Shown here piece by piece: positions 18,174-29,377 of a stretch of DNA of 64,000 nucleotides. A program made the translations under genes and the position numbers. Below the pieces are notes generated by a model that saw only the letters and a list, made by a program, of their open reading frames with translations, did no database searches and was not told the origin of the DNA. Each line of letters opens with the position of its first letter. Within the stretch, counting starts at the first letter, position 1. The stretch is from DATKMP01 sp963790045. GTDB lineage: Bacteria > Bacteroidota > Ignavibacteria > UBA10030. The stretch spans positions 248,001 to 312,000 of the forward strand of contig CAWBMS010000011.1 in the NCBI GenBank assembly GCA_963790045.1, in the 5' to 3' direction.

Positions 18174-18931
18174 ACGATCCTTTTATCATGATGAATTGCA
18201 TCTGCAAATTCCTTAAGCATAGATGAATTGCCGTTTTCTTCGATGATTGTTCCTGTAACGATGAACGATGCTCCGGCTTCAACTTTTTTCCGAGCTTCTT
18301 CAGGATTACGAATTCCTCCGCCAACAATGAGCGGCAGGGAACAATACTTCGAAACTTTTTGAATCATAATATCCGGCACAGGATGTTCAGCACCGCTGCC
18401 AGCTTCGAGGTATAAGATTTTCATACCGATCATTTCTGCGGCAAGTGCATGCGCCACAGCGATGTCTGCTTTGTTGCTTGGAATTGGTCGGGTGTTGCTC
18501 ATAAATTCCACGGAAGTCGTTTTGCCGCCGTCGATGAGCATATAACCTGTGGAAATTGTTTCCAATCCCATGCGTTTGATGATCGGTGCAGCGATGACAT
18601 GATTGCCGATAAGATTCTCGGGATTGCGTCCGCTGATGAGCAGCAAGAACAACATTGCATCGGCAAACGAAGAAACTTGTGAAACATTCCCCGGGAAAAT
18701 GACAACAGGAACTTGCGTGTGCTGTTTGATGAGTTTGATGGTCTCATCGAATTCATTGGAGAATAACAAACTTCCGCCGATGAGAAATGCGTCAACACCC
18801 GCTGCGGTTGCCGATTGAACAAAATCCGGAATCTGTTGCGGTTTAATTTTATCCGGATCGATGAGGACAAAATATCCCGCACCGCGTTCGGATTTTATTT
18901 TGAGCAATCGTTCGTAGGTATTCATTGGCAT
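18170..18931 (-). CDS. geranylgeranylglyceryl phosphate synthase family protein
   Basis: 253-residue TIM-barrel prenyltransferase joining a polyprenyl diphosphate to sn-glycerol-1-phosphate. Features seen are VLIDPDKIKPQQIPDF near the N-terminus, the substrate segment VPVVIFPGNVSQVS, YLEAGSGAEHPVPDIMI and the phosphate-binding LIVGGGIRNPEEA and ASFIVTGTIIEE. This matches group II GGGP synthases found in Archaea and Bacteroidota-type bacteria; the bacterial role is less well defined. Start ATG 18931, or ATG 18925 two codons later. It abuts the alaS stop with no gap and overlaps gmhA. Confidence 0.92.
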   Translation of the reverse strand: MPMNTYERLLKIKSERGAGYFVLIDPDKIKPQQIPDFVQSATAAGVDAFLIGGSLLFSNEFDETIKLIKQHTQVPVVIFPGNVSQVSSFADAMLFLLLISGRNPENLIGNHVIAAPIIKRMGLETISTGYMLIDGGKTTSVEFMSNTRPIPSNKADIAVAHALAAEMIGMKILYLEAGSGAEHPVPDIMIQKVSKYCSLPLIVGGGIRNPEEARKKVEAGASFIVTGTIIEENGNSSMLKEFADAIHHDKRIV

Positions 18932-21884
18932 TTATTTTTTCAATAGAGATTGAATGATAGAAGGAGCTTGCGCAATCGTATCGTCTAATTTAGAAACATC
19001 TTTGCCGCCTGCCGTGGCAAGGTGCGGTTGTCCGCCGCCGCCGCCGCCGAGAAGTTTTGCCACTGCGCCGACAATTTTTCCTGCTTCTGCTTTTTTACTC
19101 TTTACTAAATCGTCTGTAACGACACACACCAATTGCACTTTGTCTTCGATAACCGTAGCAAGTAATCCGATACCGCTGCCGAGTTTAGAACGAAGCGAAT
19201 CGCCGAGCGATTTTAATTCATCGACGGACGATGCGGTAACTTTTGCAGCGACGATTTTCATTCCATTGATTTCTTTTGCTGAAGTAACTAATTCCTCGAT
19301 GGAACCGGAAAGAGATTGCAGACGGATTTTAGAAATTTCTTTTTCGAACGATTTTCTGATATCAATGACTTTTGATGTAAGCTCGGCAAGTTTTTTGTCA
19401 TTCTCAGACAATTTTTCAAACGAATCGGAAAGAGTGGTAGAACTATTCGTAGGAATTGGAGGCAATTGTTTTAGCTTGTTAAGATTTCCTTCGATTGCAA
19501 GAATCTCTTGTACAGAAATGAAGGGCGAACCATTCAATTGAATTATTCCGTTGTAGTAATTTCCCAAGTCTTTACACTGTTGTATTGTGCTTTGAAGACG
19601 TTGATAAAAATTTTGTTCTTGTTCTTTATAGAGATCGAGCGCATAAGCTCCCGTGACCGCTTCAATACGTCTTACGCCGCTTGCCACGCTGCCTTCACTG
19701 CGGATTTTAAAATATTGAATTTCGCCGGTGTTATTTACGTGCGTGCCGCCGCAGAATTCTGTGCTGAAGTCTCCGAACTGAATCACATTGACGCGCTCGC
19801 CGTATTTATCTCCAAAGAACATCAACGCGCCGGTTTTCTTTGCTTCTTCAATCGGAATATTATTTAAATTTTTTGTGCGCGGAATGTTTTCACGAATTTT
19901 TTCATTCACAATTTCTTCGATTTGCTGAACTTGTTCGTCAGTCACTTTCGCGAAGTGTGCAAAATCAAATCGTAAATAATCCGGTGCTACGAACGATCCG
20001 GCTTGATGCACGTGCGTGCCGAGAACTTTTCGTAAAGCTCCGTGCAGTAAATGCGTTGCGGAATGATTGCGCATAATGGCGAGGCGCCGCTCGGTATCAA
20101 CCTGTGCTTTTACTTTATCGCCGATCTTTAGATTTCCGCTTTCAATTTTATGTCCGAAGATAGAATCATCCTTTAGTGTATCGACAACTTTTATTTTGCT
20201 GCCGTTGGCAATAAGAACGCCGGTATCACCGATTTGTCCGCCGGATTCCGCATAGAACGGAGTTTTATCTAATACCGCATATCCATCGACAAGATCAACG
20301 ACGGTTGCATCGGTTTCAAATGAAGAGTAGCCAAGGAATTCTGTCTTTGGCGCTTTTACGGATTCTGCAGAAAATTTTAATTCTGCATACGCCGTATCTT
20401 TTCCCGATGTGCGTGAACGCTCTTTCTGTTCTTCCATCAATTTATTAAAAGCATCGACGTCAATTTTTAAGCCGCGCTCGCTTTCTATTAATTCGGTAAG
20501 ATCGAGTGGGAAGCCGAAGGTGTCATAAAGTTTGAATGCATCAACACCTGGAAATATTGGTGGAGTACCGATTAATTTGGTTAATTCCAAACTCCAACCT
20601 TTTTCAGGAAAATCTGCAATTTTATTAAAAGTATCAAAGGGAATAATAATACGGTGTTTAGTTATTGAATTATCTCGATGAACGGTTTCAAAAATAACGC
20701 GATATCCATTTCGTTCAAGATGTTTTATCTTTGCTTCTCTTTCCATCTCTTCGCAAATTTCTAAACCGCGATCCAATGTTGCGTTGAAACTTTCTTCTTC
20801 ACCTTTAATTATTTTTTGAATGTACTCTTGCTGTGTCTTAATTTCGGGGAAGATATAGCTCATCGTTTCGACGAGTGTCGGCACTAATTGATAGATGAAC
20901 GGATTTTGCATTCCGAGATTTCTGCCAAACCGTGCAGCGCGACGGAGAATTCTTCGCAGCACATATCCGCGTCCTTCGTTGCCGGGCAACGCGCCATCGC
21001 CAATAGCAAATGTCAACGTGCGGACGTGATCGGCAATCACGCGCATTGCGGTATCGAGTTCCATTTGATGCTGATCGATGCCGGAAAGTTTTCCGTTGTA
21101 CGGCTGGTTTGTTATCTTACTGATTGCCTGAATGATCGGCGTGAAAACATCGGTGTCATAATTTGATGCTTTATTTTGCATCACCGCACACACGCGTTCA
21201 AATCCCATTCCTGTATCGACATGCTTTGCGGGAAGAGGATTTAATTTCCCGGTTTCATCGCGATTGTATTTGCATGAACACAAGATTCCAGATTTCAATA
21301 ACATCCGGTGTTCCGGCATTCACTTGCGAAGCTGTTGCAATTCCGTTTGGAGTTCTATCGATATGAATTTCCGAACACGGGCCGCACGGGCCGGTTTCAC
21401 CCATCTCCCAAAAATTTTCTTTTTCAAATCGTAAAATGTTTGCGGGATTAATATCGGTTACCGTTTTCCATAATTGTTCAGCTTCGTCGTCATCTTTGTA
21501 AACGGTTGCCCACAATCGTTCTTTGGGAAGTTTCCAGACGTTCGTCAACAAATCCCAAGCCCATGAGATTGCTTCTTTCTTGTAATAATCACCGAACGAC
21601 CAGTTGCCGAGCATTTCAAAAAATGTGTGATGATATGTGTCGCGACCGACTTCTTCCAGATCATTGTGCTTGCCGCTGACACGGATGCACTTTTGTGTAT
21701 CGGCGGCGCGTGTGTAGGAACGTTTGCCGGTGTTGAGGAAGACATCTTTAAATTGATTCATTCCCGCATTGGTGAACAGCAATGTGGGATCGTCGTACGG
21801 AACGACTGGTGAACTTGCAACAATCGTGTGTGCGTGTTCTTCAAAGAATTTTAAAAAGCTGTTTCGTATTTCTTGAGATGTCAT
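18932..21884 (-). pseudogene. alaS: alanine--tRNA ligase, frameshifted as sequenced
   Basis: Charges tRNA-Ala; normally essential. The N-terminal part (start ATG 21884, MTSQEIRNSFLKFFEEH) carries motif 1 and the catalytic domain up to EIWNLVFMQ. The frame then breaks in a TTT run (plus strand 21269-21271): one base too many separates it from YNRDETGKLNPLP, the expected continuation, which runs to 18932. The editing domain is intact (HSATHLLHGAL and CGGTHVNNTGEIQ), as is the C-terminal glycine-rich DHHA1 domain (KLLGGGGGGQPHLATAGG). A segment of about 50 extra residues lies between LDRGLEICEE and VDAFKLYDTFGFP. Essentiality favours a sequencing error over real loss. Confidence 0.9.
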
Positions 21885-21949
21885 TTTTCGTTTCGTATGA
21901 ATAGACAATATGATGCTGATGCATCACCGTTCCACATCAGGTAAAAAAA

Positions 21950-22228
21950 TTATACTTCAATCTGTGTGTGCAAAGCAATCTCTTCCAGCGTGCCGGAAAC
22001 TTTCAAACATTCCGGCATCGCGCCTTCGTACACAGCGGCTTTGCCGGAGTTGTGCACTTCAAATGTCAGCGCTTCCGCTTTTGTTTTATCGCATCCGATT
22101 GCTTTGATGATTTGCTCAATCACTTCATCGAATGTGTGGACTTCATCATTATACAAAATAACGGTTGCCGGCTGCCCGGTCAGGACATCGACATCTTTTT
22201 GATCTTGTTGTAACGGATTAGAATTCAT
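21950..22228 (-). CDS. clpS: ATP-dependent Clp protease adaptor ClpS
   Basis: About 92 residues from ATG 22228 (MNSNPLQQ); a TTG 27 bases upstream is a weaker start. ClpS binds N-degron substrates and delivers them to ClpAP. The core is recognisable: ATVILYNDEVHTFDEVIEQI, then KTKAEALTFEVHNSGKAAVYEG and LEEIALHTQIEV. Typical family spacing is kept: N-D-x-x-H-T in the first strand/turn and the V-H-x-x-G motif. No clp protease genes are nearby. Transcribed toward alaS on the minus strand? No: it lies upstream of alaS on the same strand, separated by about 65 bases. Confidence 0.92.
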   Translation of the reverse strand: MNSNPLQQDQKDVDVLTGQPATVILYNDEVHTFDEVIEQIIKAIGCDKTKAEALTFEVHNSGKAAVYEGAMPECLKVSGTLEEIALHTQIEV

Positions 22229-22451
22229 ACACACATTAAATTTATTTCTTTTCAATAATACTGAAAATTAGGAGGGAATTCAAGGTGGGCTGTGCCTTCC
22301 GATACTTGCCTTTGTTTTCTATCACGCGGACGGAATTGGAAACATACATCGCATCTTTCCAAAATTTATTGATATTCTGGATAGAATCGTCTATACTATA
22401 ATAATTTCTTTGATTTGCTGCCAACCACACGAACACATTGAGGAATGATGA

Positions 22452-23463
22452 ATGATGAATTTTAATGCCCGAGATTGGGTTAGACAAATTCTTGAGTCGA
22501 AGAAAAAACATACGATGCCGATTATTACCTATCCCGGCCTTCAACTGACAGGCAAAAAAGTGATGGACTTGGTGACCGACGGTAAAGATCAGGCGGAATG
22601 TGTAGAGGTACCTCGCTTCTCGTTTTTCGTCGGTCGCTGGTGTGATGGTGATGGATTTATCCGTAGAAGCAGAAGCGTTTGGTGCGCCGGTAACATTCAG
22701 CGACCATGAAATTCCTATGGTCAGCGGCCGTCATATTCATGATCGCGATAGCATACGCGGATTGGCTGTTCCTGCAGTCGGAAAAGCACGCACGGGCGAA
22801 TATGTAAAAGCTGCGGCAATGGCAGCAAAAGCCGTTGTTCATAAACCGGTTTTCGGAGGAATGATCGGGCCGTATTCTTTGGCAGGTCGGCTGTTCGATA
22901 TGACGGAAATTATGATGTTGATCTTGATCGATCCAGATGCGGCACATGCGTTGCTCAAGAAATGTGCAAGTTTTCTTATCGATTATGCATGCGCCTATAA
23001 ACTCTCCGGTGCATCCGGAATCGTCATTGCGGAACCTGCTGCAGGATTGCTTTCGGCAGATTCCTGCATGGAATTTTCTTCCGTCTATATCAAACAAATT
23101 GTTGATGCTGTTCAGGATGAAAAATTTATCGTCATTCTCCATAATTGCGGCAACACGGTTCCTCTAGTACCGGCAATGCTATCGACAGGAAGTATGGGAT
23201 ACCATTTTGGCAATGCTGTGGATATGATGGATATTCTACCGCAAATTCCAAAAAATGTGTTGGCATTTGGCAATCTGGATCCTGTTGGAATTTTTAGAAT
23301 AGCGGATGCTGCAACAGTGAAATCAAAAACCAAATTATTACTGGAACGTTGTAACGAATACCACAATTTTGTCATTTCTTCCGGCTGTGATGTTCCTCCT
23401 GGTGCGCCGTTAGAAAATATTGATGCCTTTTACGAAGCCATCAACGAATTTAACAATAGATAA
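22452..23463 (+). pseudogene. uroporphyrinogen decarboxylase-family protein, frameshifted as sequenced
   Basis: Resembles the uroporphyrinogen decarboxylase/methylcobamide methyltransferase (MtaA/CmuA-like) superfamily. Start ATG 22452 has GAGG 8 bases upstream. The first 50 codons (RDWVRQILESKKKHTMPIIT, GLQLTGKKVMDLV) are followed by a T5 run at 22623-22627. Dropping one T gives RFSFSSVAGVMVMDLSVEAE and joins the long downstream frame with FGGMIGPYSLAGRLFDMTEI, EPAAGLLSADSCMEF, ILHNCGNTVPLVPAM (metal-site-like His/Cys) and SSGCDVPPGAPLENIDAF. The HxCGN and SSGCD.P pattern fits methyltransferases with a zinc Cys better than true HemE. Substrate unknown. A homopolymer error is the simplest explanation of the break. 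Confidence 0.82.
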
Positions 23464-23501
23464 TTTTTTTGAAGAAATCGTGATAGAAAATATTCCGAGC
23501 C

Positions 23502-24752
23502 TTATGCCATGTGTTTAATAATGGCATCGCCGAATTCGGAACATTTTATTTCTGTTGCGCCTTCCATCTGCCGTGCAAAATCGTACGTAACCGTTTTTGC
23601 TTGAATGGCGCCGTTCAATCCTTTTAGAATCAAATCAGCAGCTTCCGTCCAGCCAAGATAGCGCAGCATCATTTCGCCGGAAAGAATCACGGAGCCGGGA
23701 TTGACTTTATCTAAGTTCGCATACTTCGGTGCAGTGCCGTGTGTTGCTTCAAAAATTGCATGGCCGGTAACATAGTTGATGTTCCCACCCGGTGCAATGC
23801 CGATGCCGCCGACTTGTGCGGCAAGTGCGTCGGATAAATAATCGCCATTCAAGTTTAATGTTGCAATCACATCAAATTCTTCAGGACGAGTCAAAACTTG
23901 CTGAAGCGTAATATCGGCAATCGCATCTTTAATGACGATGCCGTTCGGAAGTTTTTGCCACGGGCCGCCGTCGATTTCCACACCGCCGAATTCCTGCTTC
24001 GTTAATTCATATCCCCAATCGCGGAATCCGCCTTCTGTAAATTTCTGGATGTTACCTTTGTGCACAATCGTAACGGATTTTCTTTTGTTGTCGATGGCAT
24101 ATTGAATTGCAGAACGAATCAGTCGTTTCGATCCTTCTTCCGAAACCGGTTTAATGCCGATGCTGGAAGTTTCCGGGAAGCGGATTTTTGTCACACCCAT
24201 TTCTTTTTGCAGAAAATCGATAATCTTTTTTGCTTCTTGTGTTCCGGCTTTCCATTCGATGCCCGCATAAATATCTTCTGTATTTTCACGGAAGATGATC
24301 ATATTAACTTTCTCGGGATGTTTGACGGGAGAGGGAACGCCGTTGAACCATTGCACAGGACGAAGACACACATACAAATCTAATGTTTGCCGCAGCGCAA
24401 CATTGAGTGACCGGATGCCGCCGCCAATCGGTGTGGTGAGCGGGCCTTTGATGCCAACAAGATATTCTTTGAATGCTTCAATCGTGTCATTGTGCAGCCA
24501 CGTGTTCGGTCCATACACAACGTTTGCTTTTTCGCCGGCATACACTTCGAACCAAATAATTTCCTTTTTTCCGTTATATACTTTTTTCACGGCAGCATTA
24601 AATACGCGTTGCGAGGCGCGCCAGATATTGGGACCGGTTCCGTCGCCTTCGATGAAAGGGATGATCGGATGATTCGGCACAAGAAGGTTGCCGTTGTGAA
24701 TCGAAATTTTTTCTCCGTGTGTAGGAGGCGTTAGTTTAACGTACATAGCCAT
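23502..24752 (-). CDS. icd: NADP-dependent isocitrate dehydrogenase
   Basis: 416 residues; oxidative decarboxylation of isocitrate to 2-oxoglutarate in the TCA cycle. Family signatures seen are IPFIEGDGTGPNIWRAS, the substrate loop TTPIGGGIRSLNVALRQTLDLYVCLRP (Ser/Arg contacts), IIFRENTEDIYAGIEW, IVHKGNIQKFTEGGFRDWGY, LNLNGDYLSDALAAQVGGIG and the NADP region FEATHGTAPKYA. Length matches E. coli Icd. Start ATG 24752, with ATG 24746 as alternative. It lies 2 bases downstream of the HIT gene stop on the same strand and converges on the uroporphyrinogen decarboxylase-like gene. Confidence 0.96.
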   Translation of the reverse strand: MAMYVKLTPPTHGEKISIHNGNLLVPNHPIIPFIEGDGTGPNIWRASQRVFNAAVKKVYNGKKEIIWFEVYAGEKANVVYGPNTWLHNDTIEAFKEYLVGIKGPLTTPIGGGIRSLNVALRQTLDLYVCLRPVQWFNGVPSPVKHPEKVNMIIFRENTEDIYAGIEWKAGTQEAKKIIDFLQKEMGVTKIRFPETSSIGIKPVSEEGSKRLIRSAIQYAIDNKRKSVTIVHKGNIQKFTEGGFRDWGYELTKQEFGGVEIDGGPWQKLPNGIVIKDAIADITLQQVLTRPEEFDVIATLNLNGDYLSDALAAQVGGIGIAPGGNINYVTGHAIFEATHGTAPKYANLDKVNPGSVILSGEMMLRYLGWTEAADLILKGLNGAIQAKTVTYDFARQMEGATEIKCSEFGDAIIKHMA

Positions 24753-24754
24753 CG

Positions 24755-25189
24755 TTAGTTTTCCTTGTTCGTCGATGAATGAATATGTGCGCGAATGAGT
24801 TCACCATAACGATGAAGTTCAGCGTCGGTATAATCTTTAAGATGCAGGATAAAACGGATATTGTCGTCGTGATATCGCGGTGTGACATGCAGATGAAAAT
24901 GAAATACCGATTGTCCCGCTATTCGTCCGTTGTTGTTAAACAGGTTGAGGCCTTCAAGCGGCTGCATTGTTGTCAGTGCATCGGCAATTAATTTTGCAGC
25001 ATGTAAAACGGAATGATATGCTTCTTCCGGCAAATCAAAAAAATCTTTACAATGCGTTTTGGAAATGACCAAGGAATGCCCGTAATTGATCGGATGAATA
25101 TCCAGAATAGCGATGACGTGTTCGTCCTCGTATAAAATTTCTGCGGGAATTTGTTTTGAAATGATTTTACAAAAAATACAGTTGTCCAT
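24755..25189 (-). CDS. HIT family nucleotide-binding protein
   Basis: 144-residue histidine-triad protein; family members hydrolyse AMP-lysine, adenosine phosphoramidates or dinucleoside polyphosphates. It has the N-terminal CIFCKIISKQIPAEILYED, the central INYGHSLVISKTHCKDFFDL and the catalytic HFHLHVTPRY (H-x-H-x-H). C-x-x-C at residues 4-7 (CIFC) suggests a zinc site, as in other bacterial HIT proteins. It is the first gene of a two-gene unit with icd. Confidence 0.93.
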   Translation of the reverse strand: MDNCIFCKIISKQIPAEILYEDEHVIAILDIHPINYGHSLVISKTHCKDFFDLPEEAYHSVLHAAKLIADALTTMQPLEGLNLFNNNGRIAGQSVFHFHLHVTPRYHDDNIRFILHLKDYTDAELHRYGELIRAHIHSSTNKEN

Positions 25190-25289
25190 TTTTTCTTTTT
25201 AGTTGATAGAAAAATCTATCCAAAAATAAAGGCAAAGTCAAAAATATTGGCGAGAATAATTCTTGTTATTCTTATTATACTTTGATGTT

Positions 25290-25327
25290 GCAATGGCGGA
25301 ATTGGTAGAGATGTCAGACTTAAAATG
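25290..25327 (+). pseudogene. 5' half of tRNA-Leu(UAA)
   Basis: The sequence GCAATGGCGGAATTGGTAGA followed by GATGTCAGACTTAAAAT looks like the acceptor 5' strand, D-arm and anticodon arm 5' side of a leucine tRNA with anticodon TAA in the loop CTTAAAA. It shares 17 identical bases (ATGGCGGAATTGGTAGA) with the intact tRNA-Leu at 31580. The anticodon stem cannot close (TCAGA is not followed by TCTGA), and no variable arm, T-arm or 3' acceptor strand follows within the next 150 bases. Treated as a truncated tRNA. Confidence 0.6.
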
Positions 25328-25478
25328 GTTGTTGTATTACTGCGATATTGTTTTGCTGGAGATTACAAGACGTTCCTTCTAAATAGTTATCTGTAAAAAC
25401 GGTTACTTGCAGTCTCAAAACTGCATCTTCGATTATGCTTTTGTGTTTCTAAAACAATGTCAGTATCTTTTGTTAACT

Positions 25479-28400
25479 ATGAAATTTAATCAATTTATTT
25501 TCGTATTTCTATTCTTCAGCATCATTGATTCTCATATTGTTTCTGCTCAGATGCCGGATATCAAGTTCAAGCAGATAACAACAAGTGAATACAGGGCGAT
25601 TGTTCAGGATCATCAGGGATTCCTCTGGTTTGGTTCATCAGAGGGCTTGTATCGCTTCGATGGATATGAGTATCGCAGATTTACCAATGATCCGATGGAT
25701 TCTACGACTCTTTCTTCCAATTGGATAACGGATATTCTTGTTGACCATCATGGATATATCTGGATTGGCACAAAAAATGACGGTTTGAATCGATACGACC
25801 CGCGTACTGAAAAATTTTGTTCCTATCTCCATAATCCGAACAATCCAAAGAGTCTGTCAGATAATAATATTTCTGTTCTTTGCGAAGATTCGACAGGTAA
25901 TCTTTGGATTGGTACAGAAAGAAGCGGATTGTGCTGTATGGATGCTTTCGGAAATGGCTTTGTTAACTTTAAAAGTGATTCTAATATCTCGACGACGCTT
26001 AATAATAATTACGTCAATTCGATTCTTGAGGATTCCTATGGTGATCTGTGGGTCGGAACTACAACAGGTCTTTGTCGGTTGTGTAAAGAGAAACGAGCTA
26101 CGGGCGAATTTATTCGTTACTGCCATGATCAGCACAACTCAAGGAGTATCGGCGGGCCTGTATTCTCCATCTATGAAGACCGACAGAGAAATCTTTGGCT
26201 GGGAACGGTTGATGCTGGTTTATGTCGATACAATCGAGTAACTAATGATTTTACGACATTTCATCATTCAGGAGCAAAAGGAAGCATTAGTGATAATAAT
26301 ATAACATGTATGCACGAGGACATTTCTGGGAAAATGTGGATAGGAACCCAGAATGGAGGGGTCAACATATTTAGCCCGACCAATAATACATTTTATCATT
26401 ATAAACATGATGTTAATGACGTAGAAAGTATATATGATAATTATGTTGTGTGTATGTGCGAAGACAATGCTGGGACAATGTGGTTCGGCACGTACGGTGG
26501 ACTTGCAACCTTTGACAATAACAAAAAACAATTTATGGGATTTCAACATCAAGCAAATGATTCGTCGAGCTTGAGTGATGCTGTTGTTACAGATTTATGG
26601 CCGGATGCTGATGGCGGTATCTGGACTGGAACACATGGCGGCGGCATTAATTATCTTCCGTTTGGTTCGAAGCAGTTTAAACACTATCGGTATCAATTGG
26701 ATAATCCTGCGAGTTTGAGCAGTGATTTTATTCTCTGTATTTCTGGAAGCCGCAATAATATATTATGGGTTGGTACTCGTGATCAAGGATTAAACAAGTT
26801 TGACATGCACACGGGAAAAAGTATTCGATTTATTCATAATCCAAATGACTATTCAAGTATTAGCGAAAATTGTATCATTGCATTACATGAAGATATGTCA
26901 GGAGATGTATGGATAGGTACCAACCATAATGGTTTAGACATGCTGGATCAGAAGAATGGAAAAATTATTCATTACCGGTATAACCGGTATGACAATACAT
27001 CTATCAGCAGCGATCGTGTTATGGCAATTCTTGAAGATCACCATGGATATTTATGGGTGGGTACGCTGGGCGATGGTTTGAACCGGCTTGACCGCAAAGC
27101 AGGAACATTTACGCGCTATTATTATAAGAAAGGTGATCCTCGTAGTCTCATCAATAACGACATCACATTCCTGTGTGAAGATCCTCGAGGCGTTCTTTGG
27201 GTTGGTACTCTTGCCGGTATTTCCCGCTATGATGAAGCAGAAAATAGTTTTACGTCATTCACAAAACAAAATGGCATTGTCGATAACGATATTGGAGCCA
27301 TTATTCCGGATACAAAGGGATATCTTTGGGTTACGACCAATAATGGCTTATCAAAATTTGATCCACGTACAGGAATGTTTAGGAATTTCGAAAAAGCTGA
27401 TGGACTATTGGTAACAGATTTTATGCAGGCATCAGGTTGCCGTCGCAAAGATGGATGGATGCTTTTCGGCGGCCAGGAGGGAATTGTTACGTTTCATCCT
27501 GACAGCATTCATGAAAATAATTTCATTCCGCCAGTTATGATTACACGATTTAAAATTTTTGAGCAAACGATGCCGATTCCTTTTAATAAACAAGGTGATG
27601 CAGAGATCGTTTTGTCGTATGAGCAGAATTTTTTCTCGTTTGAGTTCGCTGCACTATCGTTTACTGCACCGGAAAAAAATATGTATCGATATATGCTTGA
27701 AGGTATCGATGACAAATGGATATTCAGTGGAACACGCCATTATGCTGCCTATACACATTTAAGTCCGGGTGATTATATTTTCCATGTGCAAGGCAGCAAC
27801 AATGATGGTGTGTGGAATGCAAAAGGTACATCGGTGGTGGTTCGGATTATTCCTCCATTTTGGGTCACATGGTGGTTCCGATCGATAGTTATTCTCATTT
27901 TTGTGTCGTGTATTACCACTGCCGTATTATGGAGGATTCATTACCTCAAACGACGCACGGTTGAGCAACAGAAAGTATCGCAACAGCTCATTGAGTTTCA
28001 AGAGAATGAACGGAAGAGAATAGGTACAAGCTTGCATGACAGCCTGGGGCAAAATCTTCTCGTGATTAAAAATCTCGCTATCTTAGGATCTGAAGCAAAC
28101 AAGCAGCATAAGTCCACAGATGAACAGCTTGATGAAATTTCTTCCATAGCATCTCAAACGCTCGCAGAGGTTCGTGAAATATCATACAACCTGCGTCCGT
28201 ACCATCTCGATCAATTAGGATTGACTGGCGCGTTGCGTTCAATAATAACAAGAATTGAATCCTCATCACAAATTACATTTGCAAAAGATATAGATACATG
28301 ATAATCTTTTCCCGAAGCAGCAAGAGATCAATGTCTTCAGGATTGTGCAAGAATCTATCAATAATATTATCAAGCATTCACATGCTACAAATGCCTCGAT

Positions 28401-28602
28401 ACAAGTCAAGCGTGAAAACGATACTGCCGTTATTATCGTCTCTGATAACGGCATTGGCTTCGATCAAAATCATTATGGCTTTGGATTGACAGGTATTGGC
28501 GAAAGAGTCCGCATACTTGGAGGATCTTTTGTTATACGATCAAAACCGGGATCAGGCACAGCTATTACATCAACAATTCCCTTTGGGAGAACATCTTCAT
28601 GA
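25479..28602 (+). pseudogene. two-component sensor histidine kinase with beta-propeller sensor, frameshifted as sequenced
   Basis: Signal peptide MKFNQFIFVFLFFSIIDSHI, then about 14 repeats of the two-component regulator propeller type (DHQGFLWFGSSEGLYRFDGY, DHHGYIWIGTKNDGLNRYD), a Y_Y_Y domain (YRYMLEGIDDKWIFSG), one membrane helix (WWFRSIVILIFVSCITTAVLW) and a HisKA_3 domain with phospho-acceptor H853 (SLHDSLGQNLL). Just before the ATPase domain the frame fails: at 28299 an extra base (ACA-T-GAT) gives a stop. The +1 frame continues with DNLFPKQQEINVFRIVQESI and the ATPase motifs NNIIKHSHA, DNGIGFD and GLTGIGERV, ending at 28602. The sensor part is periplasmic; it pairs with the overlapping response regulator gene. 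Confidence 0.88.
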
Positions 28603-29234
28603 AAGAAACAATAACGCTTATTATTGCTGACGATCATCCGGTATTCAGAAAAGGATTATTCCATATCATTGAAGCAGATCCATCGGTTATTCTTTTAGGT
28701 GAAGCGGGGGACGGTGAGGCAGCTCTTGCTCTCATCGAAGAAAAAAAACCCGACGTGGCGTTGCTTGATATTTCTATGCCGCGGATGACCGGATTGAAGG
28801 TTGCAAAAATTGTTCAGGAACGCGGCCAATCGATAAAACTTGTCATCATAACGATGAACGCCGACGAAGAATTATTTAATGAGGCAATGGACATTGGTGT
28901 AAACGGCTATATCCTTAAAGAAAATGCTGTCAGCGAAGTGCTGAACAGCATTAAAGCCGTGGTGCAAGGGCAGTATTATATTTCGCCATCCATTTCAGGT
29001 CTTCTTATAAAGCGCTCACAAAAAAGGCAGAATGCCCTTCAACGTATGCCCGGACTTATCGATCTCACTCCAACCGAATTGCGTATCCTTAAACTTATTG
29101 CCGGCAATAAAACCAGCAAAGAAATAGCCATTGATCTTTGTATCAGTCCAAAGACTGTTGAAAACCACAGGGCAAATATTGCAGATAAACTTAAGCTCTC
29201 TGGTAATAACGCACTCCTCAGATTTACTCTATAG
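28599..29234 (+). CDS. NarL/LuxR-family response regulator
   Basis: 211 residues. The N-terminal receiver has D11/D12 pocket residues, phospho-acceptor D57 (VALLDISMPRMTG) and conserved K in GYILKEN. The C-terminal GerE-type helix-turn-helix reads DLTPTELRILKLIAGNKTSKEI then PKTVENHRANIADKL. The start overlaps the kinase stop (ATGA), so the pair is translationally coupled: HisKA_3 kinases normally work with this regulator class. The C-terminus (SGNNALLRFTL) is of ordinary length. Confidence 0.93.
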   Translation: MKETITLIIADDHPVFRKGLFHIIEADPSVILLGEAGDGEAALALIEEKKPDVALLDISMPRMTGLKVAKIVQERGQSIKLVIITMNADEELFNEAMDIGVNGYILKENAVSEVLNSIKAVVQGQYYISPSISGLLIKRSQKRQNALQRMPGLIDLTPTELRILKLIAGNKTSKEIAIDLCISPKTVENHRANIADKLKLSGNNALLRFTL

Positions 29235-29377
29235 AACACAAATCGCTCCTGTAAGTATATAGGTGAAGCCCCCTATATGCAATAGGGATGATCTGGCTAC
29301 ATTTTAGGTTATTCACACCTATTTCCATCCTTTTCACTTCTCTGTAAATTTTCACAACAATTTTAGTGAAAACCATA

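Noticed and set aside
18932..21250. Intein in alanyl-tRNA synthetase
   Set aside because: The extra segment is only about 50 residues and lacks the Cys/Ser start and His-Asn end of inteins.
25290..25480. Intron-containing tRNA-Leu(UAA)
   Set aside because: No T-arm or 3' acceptor strand complementary to the 5' half was found downstream, and no group I intron features were recognised.
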